From Cricetomys ansorgei (Eukaryota > Chordata > Mammalia > Rodentia > Nesomyidae), in assembly GCA_026225945.1 (NCBI GenBank), contig JAMJFZ010002884.1, positions 124,001 to 188,000 on the forward strand: DNA of 64,000 bases. The letters are read 5' to 3'. The notes under the pieces are model-generated. The model was not told where the DNA came from. It saw nothing but the letters and a program-made list of their open reading frames with translations, and did not search any database. The position numbers were made by a program, and so were the translations under genes. Below, piece after piece: positions 1 through 10,874 of this stretch (position 1 is its first letter; every line of letters begins with the position of its first letter).

Positions 1-551
1 TTGTTACACCATTTTTATAACTTTTTTTATAGCCTGCCCTTCATCTACCCTAAAAAAGCATGCAATAGGCAGCTTACAGTAGAAACTATACCTTTGAAAT
101 CGCTGTTTCAGTTCATTTCTGTGACCTCTTCGTTAATATTGGAGAGGGAAAAAAGCAAAATAACCAGTGAGAAATGAAATACTGGTGCTTTGAGGCCAAC
201 TTGTCATGAAACTCAGTGGAGCTAAGAAAAACATATTTTCTAAGAATACCTTATAGAATAACTGATAAGATTGGTACTTTGGAAGCAGCTAATTTTTAAT
301 TTTAATTTTTAAGTGTCATGAAAGAGTATGTTCTAGACACATTGTTCTTTTATGATTTTTAGGCTAGATACAATTTTAACAATATTCTCTCTGTCTAATT
401 CCACTGTACATTTCAGGGTACTAGTTGGACCTCTCTCTCACTGTACAGGAAAATGAGTATATTAATGATTAGAGCTAAACTGAGCTCTCCCCATATTAAT
501 AACTAAATTTAAAGTGGGCTTTCAAATTTTGTAGTAAAGACACTTGTAGAA

Positions 552-612
552 AGCCAAATATAGTGGTATATACCCGTGGTAACAACTACTTGAGAGCCTG
601 AGACAGGAAGAG
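552..612 (+). mobile_element. B1-like SINE fragment
   Basis: Decayed match to the B1 left part (GGTGGCACACGCC...CCAGCACT...GGAGGCAGAGGCAGG pattern). Short and diverged. Confidence 0.45.
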
Positions 613-689
613 CAAGTATATAAGCTTTGATTCATTCATTTGCAATTATTATTAATATTTTTAAGTTTAGTGTTTTTCTTATAATTTGG

Positions 690-872
690 TATGTGTGTAT
701 GTGTGCTTCGCCTGTATGTCTGTATGTGCACCACATGCATGTCCTACTACCTGCAGAAGCAAAAAGAGGGCATCAGAAGCCCTGGGACTGCAGTCATGAA
801 TAGTTGTGAGCTACCGTGTAGGTGCTGGGAATCGAGCCCAGGTCCTCTGGAAGATCATTTAGTGTTCTTAAC
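690..872 (-). mobile_element. B3 (B2-family) SINE
   Basis: Reverse-strand B3 body: TGTGCACCACATGCATG, an AGAGGGCATC motif, GGTGCTGGGAATCGA and CCAGGTCCTCTGGAAGA, then GTTCTTAACC. Any reading frame through it is accidental. Confidence 0.85.
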
Positions 873-1162
873 CAGAATTGTATGTGATTTTGATTTTTTT
901 ATCATAAATACTAGCCAAAAATTAAACCTAGATTAAAATGAACAAAGCAAAGAGATGGCAGAAAAATCAAAGAAAAAAATTGAAGCTGAGTTTTATGGCT
1001 GTGGTGTGAACTTGCATTGATATGGTCAGAAATTATTTTTCATACCTTCTCTTCTTATAAAAACATGAATTATAGACTGACTACATGAATATGAAGAGCA
1101 ACTGCTTTCAAGTGCCTGTTTTGTTTGAGAACATAGTTTCTCAACATAAAAAAATTACTTAT

Positions 1163-1230
1163 GCTGGGAATGTAGCAGTGATTGAGCATTGCCGAGAGTA
1201 AGTGAGGCCCTGAGTTCAAGTCCCAGCGAC
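1163..1230 (+). mobile_element. ID-like (tRNA-derived) SINE
   Basis: GCTGGGAATGTAGCAGTG, then GAGGCCCTGAGTTCAA and CCCAGC, the A-box/B-box layout of rodent ID elements. Confidence 0.7.
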
Positions 1231-1631
1231 TCTGAAACATTTCTCAAAATAAATTCATTAGAAGAAGTTTGGTTTTCCTTCTACTTATTAGAGATGCTAC
1301 TTATGTATGTGTACTGGCCAATATTCAGGTGAGGATGGCATTTTGCCACTATTCCACTAGCATTCATTGTTTAAAAGTGACATTGAGGGAAAAAATGACA
1401 TGCATAATTTCAATGAGTTGGAAAATGGCTATTTTAAATTTTGAAAACTCTGCTACAGTTTTATTTCCTAGATCTCAACATATTCAATCAATTTCTTTCT
1501 ACTTAAATTTGGCTTTTTTTCTTTGTTTTCCAAACACTATAAATTAATTAACTGCATGAGTTTGTACCACAAGGCTTAGCACAAACTTACGGAACAAACT
1601 GAGACTAAGAATTGAATAGACTTGTACTCAC

Positions 1632-1948
1632 CATAAAGAATTGCAAGCAGAGACAGGGGCATGACAAGTAGTCCCACCAGCATATCAGCAATGGCTAGGG
1701 ACATTAGAAAATAATTGGTTGCATTGTGCAGTTTCTTCTCCATGCTTACTGCCATGATAACCAGAATGTTGCCCCCTATTGTCATGATTATGATCACGAC
1801 GATTGAAAGTGCTGGCCAGTTTTGTACCCCGTCCGGGAATTGAAACAAGCGTCCACCATTGGAGGAATTAAAAATGTCAGTTACTATAGCTGCTACAGGA
1901 CTTATGGAAATATCGGATTGCCAAACCAGTAGGCCAATGAGGTGCACA
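1632..1948 (-). CDS. HTR2C: HTR2C second coding exon (N-terminus, TM1, TM2)
   Basis: Internal exon of the 5-HT2C serotonin receptor, a Gq-coupled class A GPCR of the neuronal plasma membrane. Seen: a pyrimidine-rich acceptor ending in CAG at 1951-1949, a GTGAGT donor from 1631, and 317 bp giving residues 13-117 plus the first base of codon 118. In order: the rest of the signal/N-terminal region ([11 protein letters not shown]); an N-S-S glycosylation sequon at about residue 39; TM1 with GGNILV (conserved N1.50 about residue 72); intracellular loop 1 with [12 protein letters not shown]2 with LAIADML (D2.50, the sodium-site Asp, about residue 100); ending at LLAILY. The match to mammalian 5-HT2C as I know it is near complete. 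The exon starts in phase 2, completing the Leu12 codon (CT|T) from the exon at 4116-4150. An open frame seems to start at the GTG at 1947, but that codon is Val13, not an initiator. Odd: residue 23 is Ser. TM3 onward is outside the window. Confidence 0.98.
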
Positions 1949-2106
1949 CTGAAAAATTAAAAAGAAAACAAAAGAAAAGAAAATCAGGCTTTGCTTACAC
2001 ACAAAATATCACTTATACTATACAATATCTCCCCCCCTCCCCGCCCAGTGACCATGACCGTGACTACTTCCATTCTCATCATTTCCAATTTTTACCATTT
2101 AACTTT

Positions 2107-2330
2107 TACTGAGTGATTGCTGTGAGTTAGGCACTTAGTTTAACTATATATAATCACATTTGATTGCATATAAAACCCACACGAGCTCAGTATTGATATA
2201 TGTCCAACACATAGATGAGAAAAGAATGGAGTTAAGATACTTTCTCAAGCCAATAAAGGCAAGTAAGCAACAGGACCAGGGGCCATCATAAAGTCTTATT
2301 TCAGCGTGTTTTAAAGTTTTACTGTAGTCC
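2107..2330 (-). mobile_element. MIR SINE relic
   Basis: Reverse MIR pattern: TTTACTGAGTGATTGCTG, AGGCACTTAG, a central ACATAGATGAGAAA segment (consensus ACAGATGAGGAAAC) and the decayed CAAGTAAGCAACAGG region. Confidence 0.65.
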
Positions 2331-2379
2331 CCAAACACAATGTCATTTAACTTGGTGTAATAGTTTGTTATTCTCCTTT

Positions 2380-2665
2380 ACACTTTCATTTCATTTTATT
2401 TTGTTGGGTTACTTAAGACCATTTCCATACAAGTATACAAGGTACTTCTTTGAGTATTCCTCCCTCTCATACCTCAATACAGTTCACTTACTCTCCTGTT
2501 CCCTATCCACTCAGTCCCCTTTTTTCCCTAGACAGTTCTGAGTCTATTTTCATGACATCTGTTCATACGTGATTATGTGAATCTATAAAGTCAAGGCTCT
2601 ACAAATGAGAGAAAATATGTGGCATTTGTCTTTCAGAGATTAACTTAACGCTCTATTCTTTATAT
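2380..2665 (-). mobile_element. L1 3'-end fragment
   Basis: Resembles the antisense of an L1 3' UTR: a CT-rich block followed by a TCTACAAATGAGAGAAAA and TGTGGCATTTGTCTTTC segment shared by many L1 families. Degraded. Confidence 0.55.
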
Positions 2666-4115
2666 TTTTTAAAATATTAATTTCCTTGAGCCATCCTTTA
2701 AGACAGCTGTAAGGGAGATAAAAGAACCTGTGACCTGACAAGAACACTGGAAGTTGTTTTGTGTTGATCTAAATTTAAAAGAAGGTATAAGATCTCACCA
2801 GACAAATTTTATGAATGTGTTTTGAAAGATGTTGTGACAACAGTACACATTCATTTCTTTTTAGAACTATTCCCAAGCCCTCATATTTGCAATGTGAGTT
2901 TATGCTAGCTGTTAGTTTCTTGCCTTGTGCTTTAGTCTTCTATGCACTCTACTGTTTGCCTCATTTGTGTCCCCGGTTTTCTGGGACTTACTCTAGGTTT
3001 AATGTGTGTAGATGGGTTTATTTCCATGGGCAGAGTTAGGAATTGAATCTCTTAAGTCATTTTAAATACATACTTTTACATTGGTCCTTAGATCATAACA
3101 ATAGGAATTTCAGGTAAGGTGGCAATCTAAGACAAGGGAGATGTGTGCGTTTCTCTTTTGCAAACTTCAAATTAATTTCTCTAATAGCGATGAGAGTTAT
3201 TTAAGTTGCAAACACAAGAGTCCTCTCATGCTGTGAGTTCCTAAGGTGTGTCCAACAAAACGAACATACTCATCTTCCCTAATAAAATTAAGACAATCAC
3301 ATTCAAAATTTCCCGTTTGAAAATACCATTTGTGGACGGTTGTTTTCTGGGTAAGCTTTATTTATTTTCAGTTATTGCATAGCGGCCAAGGGATTCAAGA
3401 CTTCTCAGCTGTACTGCTTAGAGTTTACACATTCTATTCCCCAAACAACAGGTTTGGGTTAAGTTGGATTTACAATGGCTTGTTTTTTTTTTTCTTTACC
3501 TACTCATTTACATTGCATTCTACTGGGTTCAACGACAGGTTCATTCCAGGATCTCAGTGTTCTGCTCTGCCCAGCTACATTGTCAGTCCTTGCCTTCTGA
3601 TCTCTAGTAGCCTCCACTAGTCTTTTAAAAAATCATATGATTATAAGAATGTTCCTTTTACCCCTTTTTTCTTTCTAGTTCAGCATGTATCATAAGCTGA
3701 TCTCAATCTTATAAACACCCTGGCTTACTCATCTCACTGTCGGTATTATAGATATTCGACACCAAAAACCAAAAAAACCAAAAAACCAGTCATCTGATTT
3801 TTTCATTGTTGAGCTCATACAGGAAAGAGAAGGAAAGAAACTCTCTGAGCTTTACCCATGATAAAAGCAGCCATTAAAAATGGAATTATTTGAATTGAGA
3901 CTATTAACCCCATATCATTCGAGTACATGAGCTTTAATATTTAATTAGATGCCAGGTTATTATTATTCCCAATTTATTATCTTTAAATAGAAAATATAAT
4001 CTCTGAATCAGGTCATAGAGTTCCCTGGTCATATGCAAACATTTTTATTTGATTGAGTAAGCAATCATAAAAGTAAGTTAGCATTTTATATTAAAATAAT
4101 TAATAGAATCCTTAC

Positions 4116-4150
4116 AGGAACGAGCGCACCACGTTGTTCAGGTTCACCAT
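4116..4150 (-). CDS. HTR2C: HTR2C first coding part (start codon, residues 1-12)
   Basis: Start of the 5-HT2C reading frame: ATG at 4150-4148, then VNLNNVVRSF and the first two bases of Leu12, ending at a GTAAGG donor (4115-4110). Joining to 1948 restores Leu12 and Val13 in frame, which confirms both splice sites. The 35-nt coding stub is too short to find by ORF length and was recognised by homology (human begins MVNLRNAVHSFL as I recall). The start context is strong, with A at -3 and G at +4. These residues belong to the signal peptide, which is unusual among amine receptors in being cleaved in 5-HT2C. The sequence differs from human, mouse and rat at several positions, as expected for a fast-evolving signal peptide. 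Confidence 0.95.
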
Positions 4151-4220
4151 GATTGCTTCAGTTTTAAGCAACCAGAGGTTCAAATTCAGAATTGGGAAAT
4201 TAAAAGACTGGTTTCATTCC
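4151..4220 (-). other. HTR2C: HTR2C 5' UTR portion of the start-codon exon
   Basis: Seventy nt between a pyrimidine-rich acceptor (about 4250-4221, ending in CCTTAG) and the receptor ATG. The acceptor means at least one further noncoding exon lies upstream, outside the window. A 5-codon upstream ORF lies at 4200-4217 and ends 49 nt before the main start. Confidence 0.85.
4200..4217 (-). promoter_or_regulatory. Upstream ORF in HTR2C 5' UTR (MKPVF-stop)
   Basis: ATG at 4217-4215, four more codons and TAA at 4202-4200. G at -3 but A at +4, so a moderate start. A ribosome could initiate here, terminate, and re-initiate at the receptor ATG 49 nt downstream. The ORF is seen; any effect on translation is inference. 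Confidence 0.6.
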
Positions 4221-4783
4221 CTAAGGAGAGAAAAAAAGAAAAAGAGAAAGAATGTTAGTTAAATTTGCAAATAACTTTCATATCAAACAAATAAACTCAA
4301 AAGCACTTATTTAGTAGTAAGAAAGTCAATACTTCATTTAACGAACAGGTAACCATGTTATATGGTAGCAGTATAAGACGGCTAAGAACAATTTTTTTTA
4401 CTTATTTACAGGCACAAAACTATCAATTCTTGTAAAATTTACCATGTGGTGTCTATCGCTGTGTGGCTTTACTGCATATTCCCCTTTTAGGGTATACAGA
4501 GCTTCAAACCAATGTTTAAAGATGTTTTGTTTGGGAGTTTTGAGATGGGAGTTTTGAATAGACCTTTGAGATTTGCAGAACATTGTGAAAGATGCAATTT
4601 AAATTAATTTTTATTTCTAATTATTAGAAGGTTTCGTCTTATAGTAAAATTAAAAACTATTTCAAATTTAAAGAATTTATGTAACATGGATAACATCTTG
4701 TAAATTTATATTTTTGTCCTTCAAAATGAACCAATCTGCATTTATGTAGCAAGTTCTATTTATACGTTTGTAATAACCAACAA

Positions 4784-4802
4784 TATTCACCAGAGGGCAG
4801 CA
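4784..4802 (+). promoter_or_regulatory. CTCF-like motif upstream of the start-codon exon
   Basis: Core TTCACCAGAGGGCAGCA closely follows the CTCF consensus CCACCAGRKGGC. It lies about 560 bp upstream of the start-codon exon. This is a motif match only; occupancy is unknown. Confidence 0.5.
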
Positions 4803-5501
4803 ACAACTGGTTTATACGCAAATAAATATACCAGTCAAATTTCCCATATTAAATAAAGCAATCACTCTGTGTACTAACTACTTAGTAGGTAATAGATGAA
4901 ATGTTACAGATCAAGCAGATGAGGTAATATTGACAATTGCAAACAAAAGGTGACTTTTTATGAGATGATTAAAACAGCACTCTTAGCTTCTTTTGTTTGA
5001 GAGGTGACACTACATCTCCAAGAAATTTATAAAATAATTTAGAGTAGATGTGTTTTGTTTCTATAAGTTGTCTTTCAAAGGGTTGTTTGTGATATGACAA
5101 AATATTTATGTATTAGATTACACATCACTTATTACTGTATTCGGTATGTTTAAATGCTGTTTGAGATTAAATTGTACAAAATAATGCACCTTTGCTAAAT
5201 GGATCCTGCCACTGTTCATCTTTAAACATACACTAAGGAAATATTCAATGTGGACCTTAGGAACTAGCATGGTAATCTTTTGGTTTTTGTTCATATAGAT
5301 TTTTAACTAAGAACGAGGAAGTCAAAGAAATCTGTTCCTTGTTCTACATTTTCTGGTTTTGAGTTAGGAATTGATTATACTTTCTTGCAACTACAAACAC
5401 ATAACTAATAACTATATTCTTCCTAAGTTTATAAAGAAATTTCAAAAGTCAGGAATGTTAAGTTTTTCAAGTTACAAGTACTCGTTTGACAATGAGAAGA
5501 A

Positions 5502-5502
<1 letters not shown>
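4803..5502. other. No recognisable feature
   Basis: AT-rich intron between the CTCF-like motif and a GT microsatellite. I see no gene, RNA or transposon match. Confidence 0.6.

Positions 5503-5549
<47 letters not shown>
5503..5549 (+). repeat. (TG)n microsatellite
   Basis: Uninterrupted TG/GT dinucleotide tract of about 47 bp. Confidence 0.97.
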
Positions 5550-5553
<4 letters not shown>

Positions 5554-5603
5554 AGGGCCATTAAATACATTGAGGAAACAGCATAATGTTGCAAGATCCA
5601 CTT

Positions 5604-5627
5604 TGTGTGTGTGTGTGTGTATGTGTA

Positions 5628-5673
<46 letters not shown>
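5604..5673 (+). repeat. Compound (TG)n(TA)n microsatellite
   Basis: A TG run passes into alternating TA with TATG interruptions. It is 55 bp from the preceding TG tract, and the pair spans 170 bp. Confidence 0.97.
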
Positions 5674-8049
5674 GTCAAGGGATATGAAAATTAAAATCTT
5701 TCTTGATAATCTTTCTTTGTTGTTTCTAGCATTTTTGGAGAATTTTAAAATGACAATTTCACTAGTAGAAAGTGTATTTCCTTGTCTCTCATCTCATTTA
5801 ACAGAACTTTCTTTCCTAGCCATTCAAATTATCAATTTAATATGTTCTACCTTAGTTCTTCATCATCTACATTTTGATTCTATCAAAATCATTTTCTTAT
5901 CCTAGTGAATATATAAAATATGACTTCCTAGTAACCAAAAACTCAAAATATTTTGTGAAACAGTCATCCCAGCAGACTATTAGGCCATTTTTATCTGGCA
6001 GGATCCCATCAGAAAACACATAAGCTCCACCTCCACACCTTTTTAAAGATCTGGAACAGGTGATGGAATACCAATAAATATCAATGCCATTTACCTTTTA
6101 GTGTCTTACCTCTCTAAAATATCAAAGCCTTTTTTCTTTTTTGTACTTCTAAAAGTTCTAAAATCCTTTTTAATTCTTGTTTTTTAAGTATCTAAAATTA
6201 GTATAATTAAAAGTTAAAAATGGTGTAACAGAAATTGTACTTGCTGTAGCAACATATGGTCATAATCTTGTGAAACACTTTTGTACACATTCTCAAACCC
6301 TGTAGAATTCAATTATTGTTTCACAAATACTATGTTTTCTTAAAACTTAACCAAATAGAAGTACAGATAAATATATTAGCTAATAAGTAGTTGTTTTAAG
6401 TTCTAGATTTAGTCAGAAAAAATATACTATGTATATAATATGTATATAGTCCCCCAACTTACTAACTAAAATAACTTGAAATCTAGGTCTTGTATTCCTG
6501 TGCAGCTAAAACTTATTTTCTTTAATTTGTTTTCTTTCTCATTTTTTTCAGTACAAAGGATAATATGCCCTTCGTCTATCACAGAACTAAATATTCATTA
6601 AAAGTTTACATTTTCATAAAGTTGACTCAACAAAATAAAAATTTTTCCAACTGTTTGTAGATGTTTAGGATTATACTACAGGAAGAATGAGTTAAATGAC
6701 ATAAATTCTGTCTCATTATAAAATACTATAGTATTTTGAAATGATAAGTGACCTGTGGGTAATTCTACAAAGAAGAGAGAGAGAATGCAAAATTCCCCAA
6801 TCCTCAAACAGAAGAAAGAATGAAACAAAAATATACTTTCTGATCTATACCTCTCATACCCTACTTATCTTTCAAAATGGAACCTGACTGCTCAGCACAA
6901 ACAGAATACTTGCGAATTCAAACAATTAAACTTGGGAAGATTAATATTTTATAACTCCATTTTTAGATACTAAAGAATTGGCTTCCTTTTAAGTAGAACT
7001 TGTAAGACTTCCATTGGAACAAGCATGTGAACGGATAGAAAAAATACTAAGGTGAAACTAATTAGTTTTCAAAAGTTTGAATTAATAATAATAGGAGGCT
7101 AAATCACAGAAATGACTTCAGTATAGGTACCTACTATACCAATTTCTTATTTTTCCCATGGTATGAACTACAGGTATTTTCATGCTGTCTTTTAACCATT
7201 GAAAGATCTTCAATTATCAGTAACAGATTTAGCTAAGGCAAAATTAGGGACAAATATTACTGTCCATATAGTTTTTAATAGTCTGGTTTTTATAGCAGAT
7301 ATTGAAGAATAACCTTAATTGACAAACACCTTAAACATAAACCAAGCACATATCATTATATTTAATGTAAGCATTGTTTATTACATCTATGATTGTTTGT
7401 TAGTATGTTATTTCTGTTATTAGCATAGGTCACAAAAATTGTGTGAACACTTGAAAAGAATTAAACCAAAATAGAATTGCCATTACATATTCAGAAACAA
7501 ATTTAAAACTGTCAAAATCCATTTATCATTTGTCAAATTATTGAAAGCTGTAATCGATAATTATCTTGGAAAATAATGAAAAACAATGTTAAAACATTTC
7601 AAAGAACAAAGACTGACACCTTGGTGTGTGTACGTGCATGTGTGAATCCTCTTTCCATTTCTGTTAATTAGCAAAGTGCAATATACAAAGTGATTGATGA
7701 AGGGGAGAGTCAAGTAATACTTGGAAAAGTTGAAGGTGTAAATTTTTTTTAAAAAAATCATACCTACCTGAAAAGGATGGACTTGTGACTTTATATATAT
7801 TGTATTTGAAGAAAAGAGAACTTTTAAAACTTTGTGGGAAAACCTGGCTGTTTTTTCATCCTACATCCTCTAAAACAAACCCTTTGAGATTGGTTTTTTA
7901 CCTTTAAATTCCTGTAAAATCTGTCAGGTGATCATGGTGATAAGACATACTGTTTTCACCCACAAGGAAGAGAATAAATCTGACATGGAAATCTTATTAC
8001 TCTGCAGAATACACAGTTAACAGATGATTCCCACGTGACTTTTAAAAAT
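5674..8049. other. No recognisable feature
   Basis: AT-rich intron. No gene, RNA gene or confident repeat seen; apparent reading frames are short and AT-driven. Confidence 0.55.
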
Positions 8050-8265
8050 TACATTTAGTGTGCACTCATGCATGTGTGTGTGTGTGTGTGTGTGTGCATG
8101 TGTGTGTGTTTGTACATTCACATGCATGCCATGAAAAAGGTATGGAAGTCAGGGAACAATTAGAAGTGACTTCTCTCCTTCTACTATATGGCTCTTGAGG
8201 ATTGAACTCATGTCTTCGGACTTGGTTGTAGGCACCTTTACTGACAAAGCCATTTTGCTCACCCT
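8050..8265 (-). mobile_element. B2/B3-type SINE with internal (TG)n
   Basis: Reverse B2-family body: a TG run (8073-8096), ACATGCATGCC, GTCAGGGAACAA, CTCTCCTTCTACTATATGG, GGATTGAACTCA and GTAGGCACCTTTACTGA, ending near CCATTTTGCTCACCC. Confidence 0.8.
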
Positions 8266-8391
8266 GTACCTGACTATGTATGATAAATCATTTAGGAACA
8301 GGATATGTAATTGCATATGACAGTTTTGTTTTTATCAATTTTCAATGCTCAAATCATAAATACTCATAATTTAATTTTTTTTCTCTCTGGA

Positions 8392-8740
8392 ACATCATGG
8401 AACGGAGGCACAAAGATCGGAGAAACTAGAGGAAACTTAGGTTGCAAAACACTGCCTTCTGGATGTGACATGGCTGATGTACTCAAAAGGCCAGTACCTC
8501 TTCTATGAAGCTTCTGAGGTCTGAAAGGTGATGTAATCAGGGAGACCCAGCAGTTGTAGCTACCTGCCCAACACCTGTCCCCAACAGAAATAAAACTTGA
8601 AAGAGAGGGACTGGCTGGAAAGTCAGAACTGTAGGTGTGGGAGGGAGATCCTAAGGAGGTAATGGGGTGCATTTTATCACGGTATACTGTGTACACATAT
8701 GAAACTAACAAAACTTAAATAAAATATCAATTAAATATTC
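8392..8740 (+). mobile_element. Possible L1 3' end
   Basis: A purine-rich GGGAGGGAGATCC block followed by an A-rich AAACTTAAATAAAATA tail resembles an L1 3' terminus. The body is not clearly recognised. Confidence 0.3.
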
Positions 8741-10330
8741 CCTCAGATTATTATATGCACTGAACTTTCAGCAGATGGCTAGATCAAAACTGAATTAGTC
8801 ACAAATGTTCAGATTGTTCCTGTGAAGAAAATAATTGTGTACAGATTTATGACAGTTTGGGGAATACTCATGTGATCCAAAAATTATCCTTAGGAATATG
8901 GCATATTATATGAATGTTCCTTTCAAATTTAAATGTTCTATAAAGATCTTCTAATAAAGCACATGTTTTTCATTCTAAAAATTCATCTTTGCCATGAATA
9001 GTCAGTTACATCGTGTAATTCTTTATGATTTTGATGGAAAATTCTCAAGAGACTACAATCAATTGAATTCCTTTTCCACCACTAAACATAGGAGCTTCCA
9101 ATATGGTAAGCTCATTCTATGAAGTAAAACAAACCCAAACACTTCATTTTCAATTCCAAGGTCTTAACTTACTCTACAAGCTTGAATTCGCAGAACTTGT
9201 AAGGCTAAAATATTATAAGAGATCAAGGAATCAAGTTCCTAGTCTTCAGGCAGGCTTATATTTAAGTCACTTTGACACATTTGACAGCTGATGTTCTTTA
9301 GAACAACCTTCAACAGGGGCAATTTCAGGACCCTTCTCTGTTCAGCAATCTGCTCTTTCAAAAAATGTTGTTTACACCAGGCGCAAGAGCCTCAGGCTAA
9401 TAGATTACAGCAGAAAGGAAAAATCACTTATTAAGTCAGGTACAGGATCTATACCTCAGACTTAAGGCTGTTAGCTTATTGCATTTTTTGCTGGGCTTGC
9501 CCTAGAATTCAGTGCCTCAGACATAATACTGAACATTTCCTCATAGTGTGGCAAGAAGGTAATATCACACCTCTGACTGTGAGAGTTATATATGCTAGGA
9601 TGTTTTACAACTTCTGTTTTAAAAGCAAAGTGGGTAGCATTAATTTTTGGACATTTCATGAGAATTCATAATACTAATACGATTATTAAATTGAAAAGCA
9701 GTTCTTGCCAATACTTACACTCCCCTACTCTCCTCTTCAGAAAATCTTAATGAGTATTGAGGCAAATAGAACTTTTCTTCTTGAACTTGGACTGCAAATA
9801 ATACATTTTCTCCTTTTCGGGTTTCCTAAATTCTTCTGCTTAATATATGTTCTGAGAGGTTTGTCTCTCTTTCATTTTGTGATGTTGGTTTGGCCTAGGT
9901 CTCCTGTGTGAGCTACATCCTCTGCCGCACATGAGAGCAATTATTGTGAAATTTAACAAGAATCTAGAAAACAGCGAACTCATTGAATCAACAGCATCTA
10001 AGATAGTAAGCTTTGCACAGCGAGATCTATTCCATTTGCCTAAAATAATACTCCAAAAATAGTTTCCAAATTAATAGAACTCAAGTTGCTATTGCAAATC
10101 ATTCCACGGTTGTAGTAACAAACATTGAGGGAATCTGTCATAGTGGGCATCATGCCCAGCAAATTGAAGCTGTTTCTCCATAGGTGGATGAAGAATTCCG
10201 CCTAAACTATTTCAGCCTAAGTATCCATATAGCAAATAAACTAAAGACTCTTAAAGAGCAGAACTAAGGGAGAAACCATATGCTAAATGTGTGTGTTGGA
10301 GACCAACTCCAAGGACTTGCAAATCTGAAA
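8741..10330. other. No confident feature
   Basis: Intron. The only structure noted is a short perfect palindrome, GGGCATCATGCCC, at 10145-10157. Confidence 0.5.
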
Positions 10331-10339
10331 ACTGTAGAA

Positions 10340-10500
10340 CTGAATTTCTGTGTGTTCGAATATTTATTGTTTATTACGTGTTAGCTGTTCTGCCAGATGC
10401 TCCCCATGTGGTGGAAAGCAAGGCAGAAAGACTCCTGCTCTCATGGAGCTTACGTTGTAGCACAACAAACAGGAAATAAACATGTCAGGAACATACCGTT
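10340..10500 (-). mobile_element. L2 relic
   Basis: Reverse L2 3' region: a TATTTATTG...GCCAGATGCT remnant, then CTCATGGAGCTTACGTTG and GGAAATAAACATGTCA, which track the consensus CTCATGGAGCTTACATTC...AATAAACAA. Confidence 0.75.
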
Positions 10501-10874
10501 ACTGTGAACGAAATGGAATTACATTATAAGATAAAGAATAATGGGAGGAAATATATCAGGCAGATTTTTATAGCTTTATGTATACTAGCTATTGCTAATC
10601 ACAAATACAGTTATTTGACTCTGCTGACATGGGCATTTGGCAATTATCACTGATGAACATATTTTTCTGTTTGTTTTTATTTTTACAAAGTCGAAACAAA
10701 ATTCCTTTAACCTTTTGAAGTTACATACAATTCAATGTAGCTGCACACAAAAATGCATTTCCCCCTTAGGTTTACAATGAAGTCTCCTCAGTCACAGGCA
10801 GCTTTGCCTCTCTGTCTCATTTTATAAAGAAAGCATGCACTCTGAGGTGCATGGTGCAGATGCTCCAGTTGAGT

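Larger units (their letters stand above)
1..1631 (-). other. HTR2C: HTR2C intron after the TM2 exon (partial)
   Basis: Begins at the GTGAGT donor at 1631 and runs off the left edge. It contains a B1-like fragment (552-612), a B3 SINE (690-872) and an ID-like SINE (1163-1230). Positions 1-550 and 1231-1575 show nothing else recognisable. Confidence 0.9.
1949..4115 (-). other. HTR2C: HTR2C intron between the first two coding exons
   Basis: A 2,167-bp GT-AG intron bounded by GTAAGG at 4115 and CAG at 1951-1949. It contains a MIR relic (2107-2330) and an L1 3'-end fragment (2380-2665). From 2670 to 4115 I see only AT-rich sequence with no gene or recognisable repeat. Confidence 0.95.

Noticed and set aside
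1576..1631. Continuation of the receptor frame past LLAILYG
   Set aside because: The frame runs into the intron after a consensus GTGAGT donor; the expected next residues (DYVWPLP) are on an exon outside the window.
1..1631. HTR2C A-to-I editing site and its pairing intron segment
   Set aside because: The edited codons (I-N-I region) lie in the exon after the next splice, left of position 1; no match to that motif is present here.
5503..5549. CRISPR-like or coding repeat
   Set aside because: Plain dinucleotide microsatellite in a mammalian intron; no spacers or repeat units.
8364..8711. 115-aa open frame
   Set aside because: No recognisable protein; it overlaps a probable repeat 3' end.
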